Source of the DNA: Paraphysomonas bandaiensis
Taxonomy: Eukaryota; Chrysophyceae
Direction of reading: 5' to 3'
DNA length: 64,000 nucleotides
Assembly: GCA_965644295.1 (NCBI GenBank)
Contig: CBFFRP010000360.1
Coordinates: 1-64,000 of the forward strand
Position numbers and translations under genes: made by a program. Within the stretch, counting starts at the first letter, position 1. Each line of letters opens with the position of its first letter. Positions 9,400 to 22,836 of the stretch are shown here, piece by piece. The notes under the pieces were generated by a model that saw nothing but the letters and a program-made list of their open reading frames with translations, did not search any database and had not been told where the DNA came from.

Positions 9400-11960
9400 G
9401 ATAAGGTTTTTTTGCGGCCCGCCAGGGCCCTCGGCCCTCGCGGGCCCGCGGCCCCCCGCGGGCCCTCTAAAATTAATTTTTTTCAGTTTTTGCCTCCTGA
9501 AGATTTTGATTTGTTATATTATTTCAGTTATTGTCTTTTAAAGATTTCGAGTTTTGAAAAAACTAATGTGATTAGTTTTTAATTTCGACTTTTTGAAAAC
9601 TTAATACAAATTCATTAATAATTTTGTCATCAAGCAGGCGATTAATAATGCATGATTCTAATTCAGAAGAATCAGGGAGAAAAGATAGTTGTAATAGCGA
9701 TGATCTCCCTACAACTTTTCAGTGGGAAGGTTTCAGATACACTATCAAGCAGAGGAAGAGGCTTCAAGATGGTTCGGTATAATATATTCTCTATCAGTAA
9801 GCCACTGATCCATATATTTAGGAAATTTGAAGGGTTATTATCGGTGCTCAAAACACCGGAAAGGAAGAACATGTGGCTGTCCAGCTAAATTGACAATTCT
9901 TGTTCACGAGCAAGCAGAAGAATCTGATGAAAAACTGATAATTTCAAAGGGGAAAGAGGAGCACAAATGTGGTGCCGCCATCTTTATATTGCCTTCAGAT
10001 TCACCAACATCTGATGATAATTCCAAGGAGAGGTCGTCGTTTTGTAAAGGTGTATATGACGCAAGTGGTGAAATGAAACAACTTTGTGAAGCAATGGCGT
10101 TGAAAGATGTTTCGAAGTCCTCCATTGCGATTGCAAATGAAGTTGCGGAAACAACGCGAGCGAAATATAAGCAGCTCGGTGAGAAAATTGATATTTTTTT
10201 CTTTTTGCTGTTTTCACTTCATTTTCTTTTGCTTATTTCGGTAGGAATGCCATATAGATATCTCGAAACGTCGAAACTCAAAGCTTTGGTGTATCAGTGT
10301 AGACGTTTAGAGTTCAATGATTGGGAAGGAATTATATCGTCGTATCCGCTTGTGAACTGTGCTGATGACGACGAGAGACTATTTTTACAGTTCAATACTT
10401 CAATCAATGTTAGCAATCAGATGCAGAAGATAATTGGCTTTGCACATCCTGATTTAATCAATATTGTAAAGGGTGGTCCGGTCCATCTGTTTATAGACTG
10501 TACTTTTAAATGTGTGCCAAAGGGATTTTCTCAGTGTCTAGTAATTATGATATATGACTACGCCTCGTCCCTATACATTCCTGTATTTTATATATTGCTG
10601 CAATCGAAGTTTGAAGAAGTGTATTCCATGGCTCTTTATTTGAGTAAGGCCTCAACAGATTTCATGATGGAGATCATCAATGGCTCAGTGGATTTCGAGA
10701 AGGGTCTGATGAATGCTATCAAACGGAACTTTGAGGGCAAGCCTGTAACTGGATGCGCGTTTCACTGGAAGCAAGCAATCCGTAGGAAATTGTTCAGCCT
10801 GGGTATTCCCGATGAGGTGATTACGCCATTGATGAATAAAACTGGTCTCATCAACATTCTATTAACAATTCCTATTGAAGATATTGAGCCTAAAGGGATA
10901 CCATATGTGCGCCAACATTTTGACGAAGGTGTTCACCGAGCCAAGTTTGACATATTCTGGAAATACTTCGTGAAGACCTGGATGCTCTCGTACGATCCTA
11001 ATGATTGGAATGTGCATGGCATTGTAACAGACGAGTCATCAACATCCCGCTTGATTAATAGAACCAACAATCCACTGGAAAGGTTTAACAGAAAGCTGAA
11101 CGAGGCTTTTCCCACTGCGCATCCTTCCGTGGTGTTATATGTGAGTACTATTCGGAAGCTAAGTCAAGAATACGTCGAACTTCGAAACAAAATTCTCAGG
11201 GGTCATGCATCCCGGCCGAAACATCTGCCATTCCAGCAATTCACATTGCCAGAGGACTACGCTGCATTTGAAATGGACAGGTCAGTCCAAAGGACTAAGT
11301 TTGCGCAGCTCAACCAATACAAGTTTTTGATTGGGAAGAGCCACTATGATCCTGAGGATGGGTGCATGTACGAGGTGGTGAGAGTTGGATTTTACGAGGG
11401 GTCCATCGTTGGCTATCGCGAGCAGTGCCGACTGCAGAATGGATATGTTGTCGATGTACCCACTGATGATTGTATTTCAATTGAGGAGATAGTGAAATAC
11501 ACTGGATGTGGCAAGGAGTCTACAGTGACAGCCGAAGACTGTGCTTTCACCGAGGAGATTGAGACATGCTGTGTTGCCGCCGGCAGGGCTCAGACCGGCG
11601 CCAAACGCCGGAATAGGGCCGGTGGGGCCGGCCCCGGCGTTGTTTAGGGGCGGGGGCCTGGGGGCAGTGGACGCCGGCTCGTAGAGTCGAAGCGTGGGGA
11701 GCCCCCAGCTCCGAAAAATGTTTTGGTATAAAGTTGCTCTTGCTTAAGATATTAATAACTCTTGCTAAATTTGACCCTTTGCTTTGTGCGTAATACTGCC
11801 CTTTGCTTTGTGCGTTATTGTTGCTTGTGGTTGTAGTGTGTGTTGTGTGTGTTTTTAATTAAGAATTATTGTTATTATTGTTAGTTGTAGTAGAGGGCCA
11901 AATGCGGGCCGAGGGCCCTAGCGGGCCGAGGGCCAAAAAGGGCCAAAATTAAATTTTTCC
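9400..11960 (+). mobile_element. MULE DNA transposon
   Basis: The element carries a Mutator-like transposase and GC-rich inverted ends: CGGCCCGCCAGGGCCCTCGG (from 9415) is repeated inverted at 11902-11928 as CGGCCCGCTAGGGCCCTCGG. The proposed borders are set by an 8-bp direct repeat ATGTGTAG at 9392-9399 and 11961-11968, a size typical of MULE target duplications. The outermost ~20 bp of the two ends are only loosely complementary, so the borders are tentative. AT-rich AAAATTAATTTT blocks flank both GC-rich ends. Confidence 0.7.
9648..11647 (+). CDS. MULE transposase with FLYWCH/WRKY-type zinc finger
   Basis: Exons 9648-9771, 9822-10178 and 10245-11647 give 627 aa. N-terminal zinc finger: FQWEGFRYTIKQRKRLQ then YYRCSKHRKGRTCGCPAKL and a later EEHKC, as in FLYWCH/GCM fingers of MULEs. 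DDE core: FIDCTFKCVPKGF (first Asp), DFEKGLMNAIKRNF with GCAFHWKQAIRRK, and NNPLERFNRKLNEAF (Glu). The second intron (10179-10244) is 66 bp and lacks an in-frame stop, so the frame reads through it; splicing to LGMPYRYL gives the better protein. The C-terminus is Ala/Gly/Arg-rich where the frame enters GC-rich terminal DNA. The frame is intact, so the copy could be active. Confidence 0.85.
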
Positions 11961-12049
11961 ATGTGTAGCTATAGGCCTCTAATGCGTAGCTATAATATAG
12001 CCATTACCTTTAATGATTACCAGGCCCTGAGCTATATGCGAGTACAATT

Positions 12050-12172
12050 CATGACTAGGTTTAATACTATAATTGACTGGGTTGAGTCATTTATTGCTTT
12101 GACTAGTTTTTTACACCGAAAATGGTATGACTAGGAAATTCAACCAAATTGACTAGGTTGAATGATATATCT
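12050..12172. repeat. GACTAGGTTGAAT dispersed repeat
   Basis: Several copies of GACTAGG/GACTGGGTTGA and the palindromic core ATTCAACC.. GACTAGGTTGAAT (about 12138-12163). The same core occurs at 30360-30530 and, inverted, at 44445-44475. It borders the left arm of the histone inverted repeat exactly (arm begins 12173). A MITE-like element is possible; no termini could be defined. Confidence 0.6.
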
Positions 12173-12356
12173 CTTTGCCTATTCAGTTTTGCACACACAT
12201 TTAGTTCTATGTACAAGAGAAGGCGGCGCACCTCAATCAGTAATAATGCATAACCAAACCCCTTACGGCCTATTCTTTAGCATACAGAAGATTACATTCG
12301 TAATAGTGAAAGCATATCCCACTACTGTAACTCACAATAGTTTCCAGTGTAGAGGT

Positions 12357-12372
12357 GGTGTTAATAAACACC
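12357..12372 (-). terminator. Histone H3 3' stem-loop (copy 1)
   Basis: On the minus strand GGTGTT-TATT-AACACC, 28 nt after the H3 stop codon. Six-base stem and UHUY loop as in replication-dependent histone mRNAs bound by SLBP; preceded by an A-rich stretch and followed by ACC. Confidence 0.9.
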
Positions 12373-12400
12373 TATTTTTGTTTTGCTGAGAGCGAAATAT

Positions 12401-13430
<1,030 letters not shown>

Positions 13431-13458
13431 GCGCTGCCTCTGTGCTACAAGCAAAATA

Positions 13459-13474
13459 GGTGTTTTTCAACACC
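13459..13474 (+). terminator. Histone H4 3' stem-loop (copy 1)
   Basis: GGTGTT-TTTC-AACACC, 28 nt after the H4 stop, preceded by GCAAAATA and followed by ACAT. Matches the SLBP-type stem-loop, with the fourth base pair G-C instead of the usual pyrimidine-purine. Confidence 0.9.
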
Positions 13475-13882
13475 ACATATCATGGAGATGTTATCAGGCT
13501 TTTGATATATGGATTCATTGCAAGTAACTGTTTCATGGAATCAGACAATTAATTAGAAGTTGACTCCATGTTGTACATATGTATGCAGTATATAATAGCA
13601 GCGAGTTTATTATATAAAACATTGATGATCTATAGCTTAACACAGTGAGGGAGTTGCGCAGTTTGATTCTGAGTAGACAATAATGCATGACTTGAACACA
13701 ACGGGAAACCAAATGGTAGGCACATGTAATGCAATATGTATGTGGTCTATATGATGTGGATAGTGTATAGAGATGCATAGTAACTCCTAGTAGTCAATAT
13801 GGTATATCACTTAACGGAGAGAATATTACCTGCTTATTGGTGATATTGTTGAACGGGTTTTTAAATCAATGCAATAAATTGA

Positions 13883-14133
<251 letters not shown>

Positions 14134-14249
14134 AATCTGTATCCAGAATGGGTATTGCTATTATGAAGCAGAGTAAAGAAGAAGTAGTGTAGGTTGTAGT
14201 ATGGTGAGAGGTATAGATGTACAGTAACTCTTAGTAGTCGTACCGAAAG

Positions 14250-14876
14250 TATTATCAGCACAAAAAACATGAGTCATCACTCTATTATTGCGTTAATACG
14301 AATGTTAACCACACATTACTGAACAGTCTAGTATCTACTAGATAAGGTATTACAATTAAAGGAGTCAAGGCAACGTCGCAAGAGTTGTTCCAACGAACTA
14401 GTTTGAAAGAATACTGACCTTGTAATCATAGTGACTACACCTAGCTAAAGCTTGAATATTTTGCTGCTGATAAGTGGTATTGCGCATTGCGCTAGTTTTT
14501 ACACTTTACCATATACACAATACCACTCCACAGTACATCCGGAATATATTATATTATTCATTGTTCACCATTGAGTGTGACAAAGCAAATAACAAGGGTA
14601 AGGATAGCACAGTGGAAGGCCAAGTTTGCTCATGAGATACGATGAGCATCTCCAACAGAGTCCTGGTTCACCCTTTACCAGTTCACCAATTGCACACTGT
14701 TAACTCTCTTCAATTGCATAACTACACGCTATTTTTGTACCAATGTAACAGTAACTTTATGTAAAAATATTTCCAGAAAATTTGTAATCATTGTTGTTGG
14801 GAAAAAACACTCGTTACGTATATCACAATAGGGGTACACTTCTTGAAAAGTATCTGAATACATAAATACTACAATG
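14250..14876. other. Intergenic
   Basis: AT-rich DNA between the H4 fragment and the 3' end of the JmjC gene. No gene, repeat or structured element was recognised. Confidence 0.4.
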
Positions 14877-17137
14877 TTACAGATCATTATGGTCAATAGC
14901 CCTACTACTTTTACTATCCTCTCTAAACATTACATCCCATATAGAATAGCATTTTAGCAATTCATCACATGTATCTCCTGTAGGAGAGAATATCGCTCCT
15001 CGCCCCCCACATTCAGCCTCCAATTCTGTGCGAACATCCCCGTAGTTATCTTGACTAACTACGGAACTACTTATAGATATTGATGGAAATTTGGGATTAC
15101 GAGTTTGGTGCCAGTAGTCTGTTATAAAAATAAAATTTGAAGTCTAAACACTCATTCACGTATTCACCTTTCGGATAGTATACTAGGTCTCCAGCATTCA
15201 CTGTGACTTGGATACAATTCGCCTACAAATTAACGTCACATATAATACAAACAATAAAATAAGATACAGATATACCTGTCTAAACAAGGGGTAAGAGTCG
15301 TAGTCTGGGTGGAAAGCGTCCACTACACCAGCATCATACATATACGTCATCTGAGTAGGGGCGCATAAGTGCCATACTTTTGACCCAGTAATTTGTATCT
15401 GAAAATCATATACTTAAAATAATAGAAATACTGGCATGCAAACGCCAGAGTCACAACTCAGACTAAACAATATGGATATACTGACTGTACAACCTGCCAA
15501 GATCCCGTTCTTAGAGTGTCTGCGTGATTAAACATGCCCGAATCCTCTGCCCCTAAGTAGAAGAGTATATTACTCAATAATATCTATACCATAAAAATAC
15601 ATATATCAGTGCTTAATATGACCTATGAGAAGCATCTTCCAATGAGTTTTAATAAAGAAATCTGAAACTGAATGGATGTTCTTCATACACATATTCAACC
15701 ACACCCTAGAAAGTGAACATTAAAATCCCAAGTACTCGTGCTTACAAATAAATATATAAATAAAATACAACTTATACGATTATTTCAACAGTTAGTGAAA
15801 TAATTATAACGCAAACCTGTCATCTAGAATGGGAGGAATCATAAAACCGCTACCACGAATGAGGTCTTCATACGATTGTGCATCAATATTCCAGTGAGCA
15901 TACGGTCCTGCACAATGAGAAAGTCACCTATGATTCGAACATGCATACTCTAGAGCTTTACCATGTTTTCGAACTCTTACACGACTTCCAGACGTAGAAC
16001 TCCGAGCTGAGATATAAATCAGTGCATATAAACACACTTCACAATTATACTTTTCATTTCTTCAATTGAATGCCTTCTGAGCAGACTCAAGCTATCTCTG
16101 AGAGGAATATATTGTGGCTGCACCCTAGCGAAGGCTGTAGCATTATAATTAACCCGAAATCAATTTGATTGCATGACTATATATTACATAGCATTGTATA
16201 CACGTACTACTGTTCTTACTCATGCTAAAAGGATAATAGTCGGATATATAGTCACCGTAGGCTGAAGTGATATTGTCAAGGGAAAACATTCGTATTCTAC
16301 GTTCGATCCTAGAATAAAGAGTTATAATTGTAGAGTCATTTAGTAGTCTATACAGGGTACCTGGAACGAATTTTAGCATTTGTGGTGTTGGCTCTGATAA
16401 CAAAAGGCTTTTCTGAAAGAAAATGATGATGCATAAATATTTTAAAGTATAAGTATATATAGGTATAGGTGTGCCAGGTATAAAAATGTGAATACAGCAA
16501 AAACAAATAGATATCACACCAACAATTCTAACACCATAAAATAGATGAATTATATACTCGAGTCATTCACATACTCAGTATATTCATTAAAGTCAGTTTG
16601 TCACTCGACATCAGTGCATTCATCGTGAGTTGATGTGGACACATCAAATTATGCTCCTGCTTTGATATGAAAAATAATAGTGAGAAATAATCATAATTGA
16701 CCTGGCCATGAGCTGAAGCTTCCTGAAGACGCCTTTTGTATCGTCTTACTTCTTCAATATTATCTATCGCAACCTATATTTCTAAAATATATTCTTAAAT
16801 AGAATAGTTTGGTACCTGATATCGCGAATCTATTCGTAGGGCTTCTAAAAAGTGCAGTTCTGCATCATCATAATTTCCCTATAAAACAATCAAATCTATG
16901 TATAAGCTATTCACAAGTGGTTACATCTCTCATTTCCGTTACTCCCAAATCATTCCAGTAGAGCGCTTCATTCGGTTCTAACTTCACCACATGCCTTTCA
17001 TCGATATTACAGTTACATATACATATGCGTGTTAGTAACAACCGTAATGTCTGTATTGCTTGTCCTAACTCTCCTCTCTCACTCAATCGTAGAGCAGATG
17101 CATGCAGTGTGTGGGCTGATAAGAGAGCACTGAGCAT
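14877..17137 (-). CDS. TPR-JmjC domain protein (cupin oxygenase)
   Basis: Fifteen small exons, all with GT..AG and continuous phase (17137-17043, 16994-16925, 16878-16816, 16773-16702, 16656-16575, 16412-16361, 16308-16220, 16134-16051, 16006-15962, 15907-15817, 15705-15623, 15552-15494, 15398-15276, 15222-15168, 15118-14877), give 434 aa. Residues ~15-90 form two tetratricopeptide repeats (SERGELGQAIQTLRHVVKL.. and GNYDDAELHFLEALRID). The JmjC/cupin part follows: KPFVIRA, HWKMLLIG, the iron-binding HAD motif (NHADTLRTG), QITGSKVWHLCAP (2-oxoglutarate strand), AGDLVYYPK and YWHQT (second iron His). This predicts an Fe(II)/2-oxoglutarate hydroxylase acting on protein or RNA. The start may encode a weak signal sequence (MLSALLSAHTLHASA), which would place it in the secretory pathway; uncertain. 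Confidence 0.85.
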
Positions 17138-17806
17138 CCAACACACACTGCACTGCACTGCACGTATACTCACCTGTTGTTTCCGCAGCACAGATACACG
17201 CTAACAGTGACAGTAGCACTGTATAATGCAGGTATAAACTACATGTCATTGGTAACACTATGCAGTGAGCGGTGGTGGTACATGACTGTTACTGGAACAA
17301 CTGCCTGGACGAGTGTGTATATGCACCGTCTCAGTCATGTGCTGCTGTACACTGCTGTGTACACACCCCACTACGACTACTACGACTACACACACATGTA
17401 TATACAGCTGCTGTATGTACCTGGATACAGAATACGTTAACTACACTCTGTTAAGATACTTCTCGAACATTATACAAAAAATCAATTTTCTATTAAAATT
17501 TCAAGGGTTTTTGGACCTAAAAAGTCCTATAGAATATGCATGTGCTATTGCTGTGTATGGTGAGCATAAATTAGGTGCATATGGAGATCCTCGTACGATG
17601 GACTTTCATGCACCCATCTATGCATGTATGTATACAGTAGTATGTACATGTATATATGCATATGCTGGATAGGATACACATGTACATGTCTGTGTATATG
17701 TATGTATATGATATGCATTAAACTGCTAATGCGGAGATTGCTGTCATCTTCACACTGAACACACTACACACAACAATTCCTTATAGTCTTCACATCCACT
17801 GCTCAT
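17138..17806. promoter_or_regulatory. Shared head-to-head promoter region
   Basis: Spacer between the JmjC gene (-) and the 5-phosphatase (+). It contains GCTGCTGTACACTGCTGTG at about 17341 and TACAGCTGCTGTATGTAC at about 17402, relatives of the TACAGCAGTA motif, plus TGTA/CATA-rich tracts at 17620-17720. The small frames here (17177-17672) show no family resemblance. Confidence 0.5.
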
Positions 17807-20568
17807 ATGAGTGAGATTAAGATCCTCGTTATAAGTAAGTTACGTGCATATGGTATGTATGTATAGTCACATGTGTGTGTGTATGTGTGTAGGTTGGAAT
17901 ATGGGAAATGCTCCCCCTGAAAGAAGCTTTGAACAAATGGTTCCTATCAGAGGGGGGGAGTATGATGTGATCGCTCTGGGTCTACAAGAGGCGACATGGA
18001 GTGTGAAGAAGACTAAAGAGGAGTCGGAGACCAGTGCTGAGGCTCAGTGCGTACGACAGCTGCTGGCTGCGGTTAAAGATATATTAGATGATGATTTCTT
18101 TATGGTAGAGCACTGTCTTTGTGTCAGATCGTTGGGTGAAATTCTCATCACTGGCTAATGTTGCAGGTGGCACATAACAAACGTGGTCAGATGCAGCAGT
18201 TAGTGTATGGGCGTCAGTCAATGAAATCGCGCATATCGAAAGTGGAAAAAATTGCTGAAAATACTGGATTTTTTCATGTCTTTCCTAATAAGGTATGTAC
18301 CCACTCTTTGGTTATTTGCCCCTGTATTATCTTATGCTTCTATATTGCAAAGGGTGGTCTTCGCGTATCGATGATGGTGGACTCGACGAATATTGCTTTC
18401 ATTTCATGTCACCTGACCGCGCACGAGGGGGCTGATAAGTGTTCCATGAGAAATAGCTCTGTTGAGGAGATTCTTGGGGGAGTCATGACTACTAATGACA
18501 TGCACCACATATTATTCATGGGTATGTATGTCCAGCTAGTGATATGTGTCTTGAATGAGATTTTTTGTACTTACCTATGTAGGGGATATGAACTATCGAT
18601 GTACGTTTGATAAGAAAACCCCCGCAGATCTTGTGATCGAAAAGCAACGTAGAGCAAGTGATACAGGCAAAGTCGAAGTTGCCGCAAAAGCACCTACGAA
18701 ATCGGGCCCTGCAAGCAATGCCTCGGCGAGTGATGTCGATTTAGATTCTATTGTAGACGAGGATGATATTGAGGAACCAATGCCTCAAGCGGATAAAATG
18801 AAGCGGTAAGATTAACTTCGTCGCTTATTGTTTAATAATTTATCTTCTGCGCCTTATAGCGAAATGGAAATGCAACAAATCTACGGAATGATTACCGAAG
18901 AGAACTGGTGAGTCTATTAGGTCTACAGTACTGCTTGTCCTCCTGAAATTTGTCAGCTATATATCGTCATTTATATTGTATTTATGTAATGGTATCAGGG
19001 ACGCGTTAATAGATCTCGATGAACTCACGAGAGAGTTGAAAGACGAGCGTGTATTGGTGGGATACACAGCTTATAAACCAGAATTCCCACCGACATTTAA
19101 GGTATCATTATGTCACATACAATTTTTTGTGACGTATGTAATGTCGAATATGTTTTCAATGCAACACATGTATATGTCTATGAAAGCCATAATTCTGTAA
19201 CCGATTTGTAGCGCATCAGATGCAAAGCGATCAGTAGATTGAATGAGCGCATTGAAGAAACACCACTCGGCAATGCCGCCGAGAAAGCAACTGCAAATGC
19301 TCCCACAAAAACTTTTGACCTTGATATGGAGGGCGGCGAAGAGAGTTTAACTAGGTAATATGGTATTTCACTTTATTCTGGACTAAAGTTCTCTTCAGTT
19401 CATTTTATGACAAAAAACGGCTACCGTCATATACCGACAGAATTTTGTCTACATCCCTACCAGGTAAACTGCTTCATTGTCGAATGAGATGTGTATACCA
19501 TCTGTACCTGTAATTTCAGCCGCGTGGCAAATTTTTACGAATAATTTATATTGTGTATAGCTTTCAAAGGGAAATTGACTTGTGATAGCTTCACGTCGTG
19601 TGAAGACGTCATTACGTCAGACCACAAGCCAGTTATTGGAAAGTTTACTTTGCAAACTACCCGTGGACTTCATGATATCATGGTAAATATATTGAGACTG
19701 TAATGCAATCTACTTTAGTAGTTATTGACGTGTGTTTTGTGACAGGCATATTCGTTGTCTAACACTAACCACTTTGAGCTCCACTACACTACCAATACTC
19801 AGTTCCGTCTTAAGAATTTATCCGTAAGTAAATTCTTGTTGCTTCGACGAATTTGACTTTTTATTATCAGGCTCGGAATCTCTCTGAAATGGACTCCCAG
19901 TTATTTGGTGGCGGGAGTGACCCTTATCTCGTGCTATCTGCGGACCCTGCTGATGTGAGTTCCGATAATGCAACTGACAGCGGTGGAATAATTTACCTAC
20001 GTGTGTTTAGATTCTAATTCCGTCATCGAATGGGAAGCTTAAAACCAAAGCAATTACACACGATTTAAATCCAAAGTGGACTGATAATATTGACTTTAGG
20101 TCTTATGCGTATATATTATACAGTTGTTAGGTTTGTATTTAACATTTTTTTTCTCTAATAGACTAGCTACCAATGACATCGCAGGATTGAGTCGAAATGC
20201 TCATTTTTTCCTGACTGTATGGGATTATGATGTGACCAATGAAGACGATTTAATTGGAACAGCTGTAATTCCACTGGGTGATGTGTTTCAGGTCTTATTG
20301 ATGTTGTAATTTTCTGCGTCGATGTTTTACTCTCCTATAATAGCACTACGCGGATACTTGTGGAAAGGATTACCATTTTTCTATGAATCTTATTCAGCAT
20401 GGCCTTATACAAGGGCAGGTTGAGGGGGATATTGAAGTTAGCTCTTCATCTAGAGAAGTGGTTGGAAGAAAACACAAAAATATAACACTGTATGAGGATT
20501 TGGCCAACAAAAGGGAAAACGCAGCGATGGATCCCAATTCGGCTGGATGTGGATGTATTGTATCCTGA
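17807..20568 (+). CDS. Inositol polyphosphate 5-phosphatase with C2 domain and CaaX end
   Basis: Fifteen exons in continuous phase from a 28-nt first exon (17807-17834) to 20344-20568 give about 620 aa. The catalytic domain shows SWNMGN, GLQEAT (metal Glu), NTGFFHVFPNKGG, ISCHLTAHEG, FMGDMNYRC, FPPTFK, LPSYTDRIL and TSDHKPV, all 5-phosphatase signatures for phosphoinositides or soluble inositol phosphates. A charged insert (ASDVDLDSIVDEDDIEEP) follows GDMNYR. A C2 domain follows (ARNLSEMDSQ, GSDPYLVL, LNPKWTDNIDF, LTVWDYDVTNEDDLIG). The protein ends CGCIVS, a CaaX box (C-I-V-S) with an extra Cys, suggesting farnesylation and perhaps palmitoylation at membranes, as in INPP5E. The exon 2 donor (18123) is the least certain junction. 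AATAAA lies at 20581. Confidence 0.92.
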
Positions 20569-20998
20569 AGTGTACCCATAAATAAAGGTTATTCGCGCTG
20601 TAGTATTGGAAATATATTTTCCGTACAGTGAGGTACATGGCGTGTGATTTTAGCTATAAGCATTGAATACGGTCAATATATGATATAGTGGGAGTTTTGA
20701 TGAATATTGGAGCGGACACCTTGTTCTACACTATGTTACGTTATTGACGCTACAAGTATGTTACCCAAGTAATTAATGGAGAAATGTGGTATTATCAAAT
20801 GTTTAATTTTATAATTAGCATGCACACCGTAACGATTATGAAAACAATATAATATTGACTATTAACATGAATTATGAATTCTATAACTTAATATGTCAGT
20901 AAAAGTAAGTAAATGATCTCTCAAAGTCACAATTTAGTTAAATTGTAATAAAAGTTCCCACTATTCATTCAATTAGTCGTATTCATTGTCGCTCTCGT
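20569..20998. other. Intergenic, 3' flank
   Basis: A polyadenylation signal AATAAA lies at 20581-20586, then AT-rich DNA up to the LTR element. No gene seen. The last five bases, CTCGT, form the left target-site duplication of the retroelement. Confidence 0.5.
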
Positions 20999-21436
20999 TG
21001 TTGAGTTTTGCCGTTGGAGCAATTAAAAGCTGTAATTCTACCCATCAGTGATGTCTCGTGATGTTGTGAAGAGTCAATGTACAACTGATGAGGTTTTGGT
21101 GGTTGCGTATCCGTCAGTTATGTCTCGTGGTTTGACAAATCAATGTACAGCTTTGAATTGAGAGGGAGTGTTGAGTTTTGCTGTTTGAGCAATTAAAAGC
21201 TGTAATTCTAAGATATTGGAATTATGACGGTTACTGGAGAATACAGTAGTGATGAGCTGTATTATGAGAAGTGATATCATGACGATGTAAGATCGTACTA
21301 GAAATGAGTGGTAGTAGAGATAACGTGATATATTGCTTATTATATTTATTATAATCTTCTCTCATCTTAACTTGATTCATGAGTGAATACTCGTCCAGTT
21401 AACTTACTAATCATCCAATTGTGTCATATCTTGACA
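20999..21436 (+). repeat. Left LTR
   Basis: 438 bp, TG..CA bounded. Its first 45 bp recur at 21169 preceded by a second copy of the purine tract (GAATTGAGAGGGAG), so the LTR carries a nested duplicate of its own 5' end. Confidence 0.92.
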
Positions 21437-21452
21437 TGGTAGCGCATGGTAG
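21437..21452 (+). other. Primer-binding site
   Basis: TGGTAGCGCATGG directly follows the left LTR. TGGTAGCGC is complementary to the CCA-tailed 3' end of yeast-type initiator methionine tRNA, so this is the likely minus-strand primer site. Confidence 0.75.
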
Positions 21453-21892
21453 TTGGAAGCAACTGCTGAAGTGTGACCATTGGAGTGTAACTGGACAGAG
21501 AAGCAGGAGTGATACTGCTTTTTGTATAGTAGAAACATATATAGGATATAAAACCAGTATTATTTTTGAAAATCGGTGTTTTTCATACGAACATGACAGA
21601 AAAAGTAGACTGGAAAAGATGACTGCGACTGTGCGTGTATGTTATAGTGGTTGATGAATAGTGTGAGCACGGTGATTCAGTAATGTGTCTGGTTGTGTCG
21701 ATGGGGGTGCGAGTGATCAGGAGTCGTGTCCATTGTGTTATATATGATGAGAGTAGTTCCTCATGAGATAGATGGAGTGCTATCGATGATGAGCTTGAGG
21801 CGGTTGTTGTCAAGAGTGACCCACTGGTTCGAGCTGTTGCAGAGTTCGGCCATCGTATAGTCGATATATCGTATATAGACGTGTATAACCGC

Positions 21893-22202
21893 CGGCTGTA
21901 CTAAAAACCTCGTTCTTGTGACGACAAGAGAGGTGGGTCTTCATCTACGCCGGCTTCGTGGGGAACACACAATAAGTCTATACGGCGGATGAGATTCCAG
22001 GGAAGAGAATGTCCCTTCGTACTTTGCCAGAGAGTAGTGCGGGTGCTGTATCTAGTGAGACGGCTGTACTATAAAAACCTCGTTTTTGTGATGAAAAAAG
22101 GGGTGGATCTTCATCTACACGCCGGCTTCGGGTGGTGCGCCCAATAAGTCTATACGGCGGATGAGATTCCAGGGAAGAGAATGTCCCTTCGTACTTTGCC
22201 TA
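21893..22202 (+). repeat. Tandem duplication inside the LTR element
   Basis: Two copies of a ~168-bp unit, starting CGGCTGTACTA at about 21893 and 22061. Both contain AATAAGTCTATACGGCGGATG and AATGTCCCTTCGTACTTTGC. The second copy runs into a 68-codon frame of unknown meaning (22181-22387). Confidence 0.85.
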
Positions 22203-22836
22203 GTGATACTGTGTATACTAAGTCTAGTGAGATCAGCGTGAATCGTGTCTGTGAGACTGTACCTGCTGAGTCTAGGGAGACTTGTGTGGTAAGCGTACGG
22301 GTGTTGACTAGTGTGTCCACCCTGGGTGAGGTAAACCTTTATGATGAGGAGATTGTCTATCTATGTGATGACAGTGACTGTATCTAATAACTAACAAAAT
22401 ATGTCTAATTGTAGAGAGACCAAGGCATAATATATTATGCGAAGTTCGTTAATTGCGTTGATTCGCTCCAGTGTGTAAGCATCAGGCTATGTCTGCTGGC
22501 ACGCAGGAACTGATGTGGCTTCGGGGGGGTGTTGGTCGAACTGGGACTTCGATTGTACGAACCCACTCCATTCTTCCTGACAGCCAGAGCACTCGCGACT
22601 TAGCGTTGAAGTTGAATGATGTGGTGTGATTGATCTCAGCGACGAGGATAGGAAATCATACGTGCTAATTATCAGAGACAGAAGATCATTCAGATGTGTT
22701 GTCTATGGTGAGACTTGCTGAAACGTCGGAGTCATACGTCCACCGGTTTGTCCTATGAGGTTTTTGGTGGTTGCGCATCCGTCAGTTATGTCTCGTGATA
22801 TGAAGAGTCTATCTACAGCTTTGAATTGAGAGGGAG

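Noticed and set aside
16149-16517. 122-codon minus-strand frame in the JmjC gene
   Set aside because: It spans two true exons and their introns in the wrong phase; the spliced reading gives JmjC motifs such as KPFVIRA.
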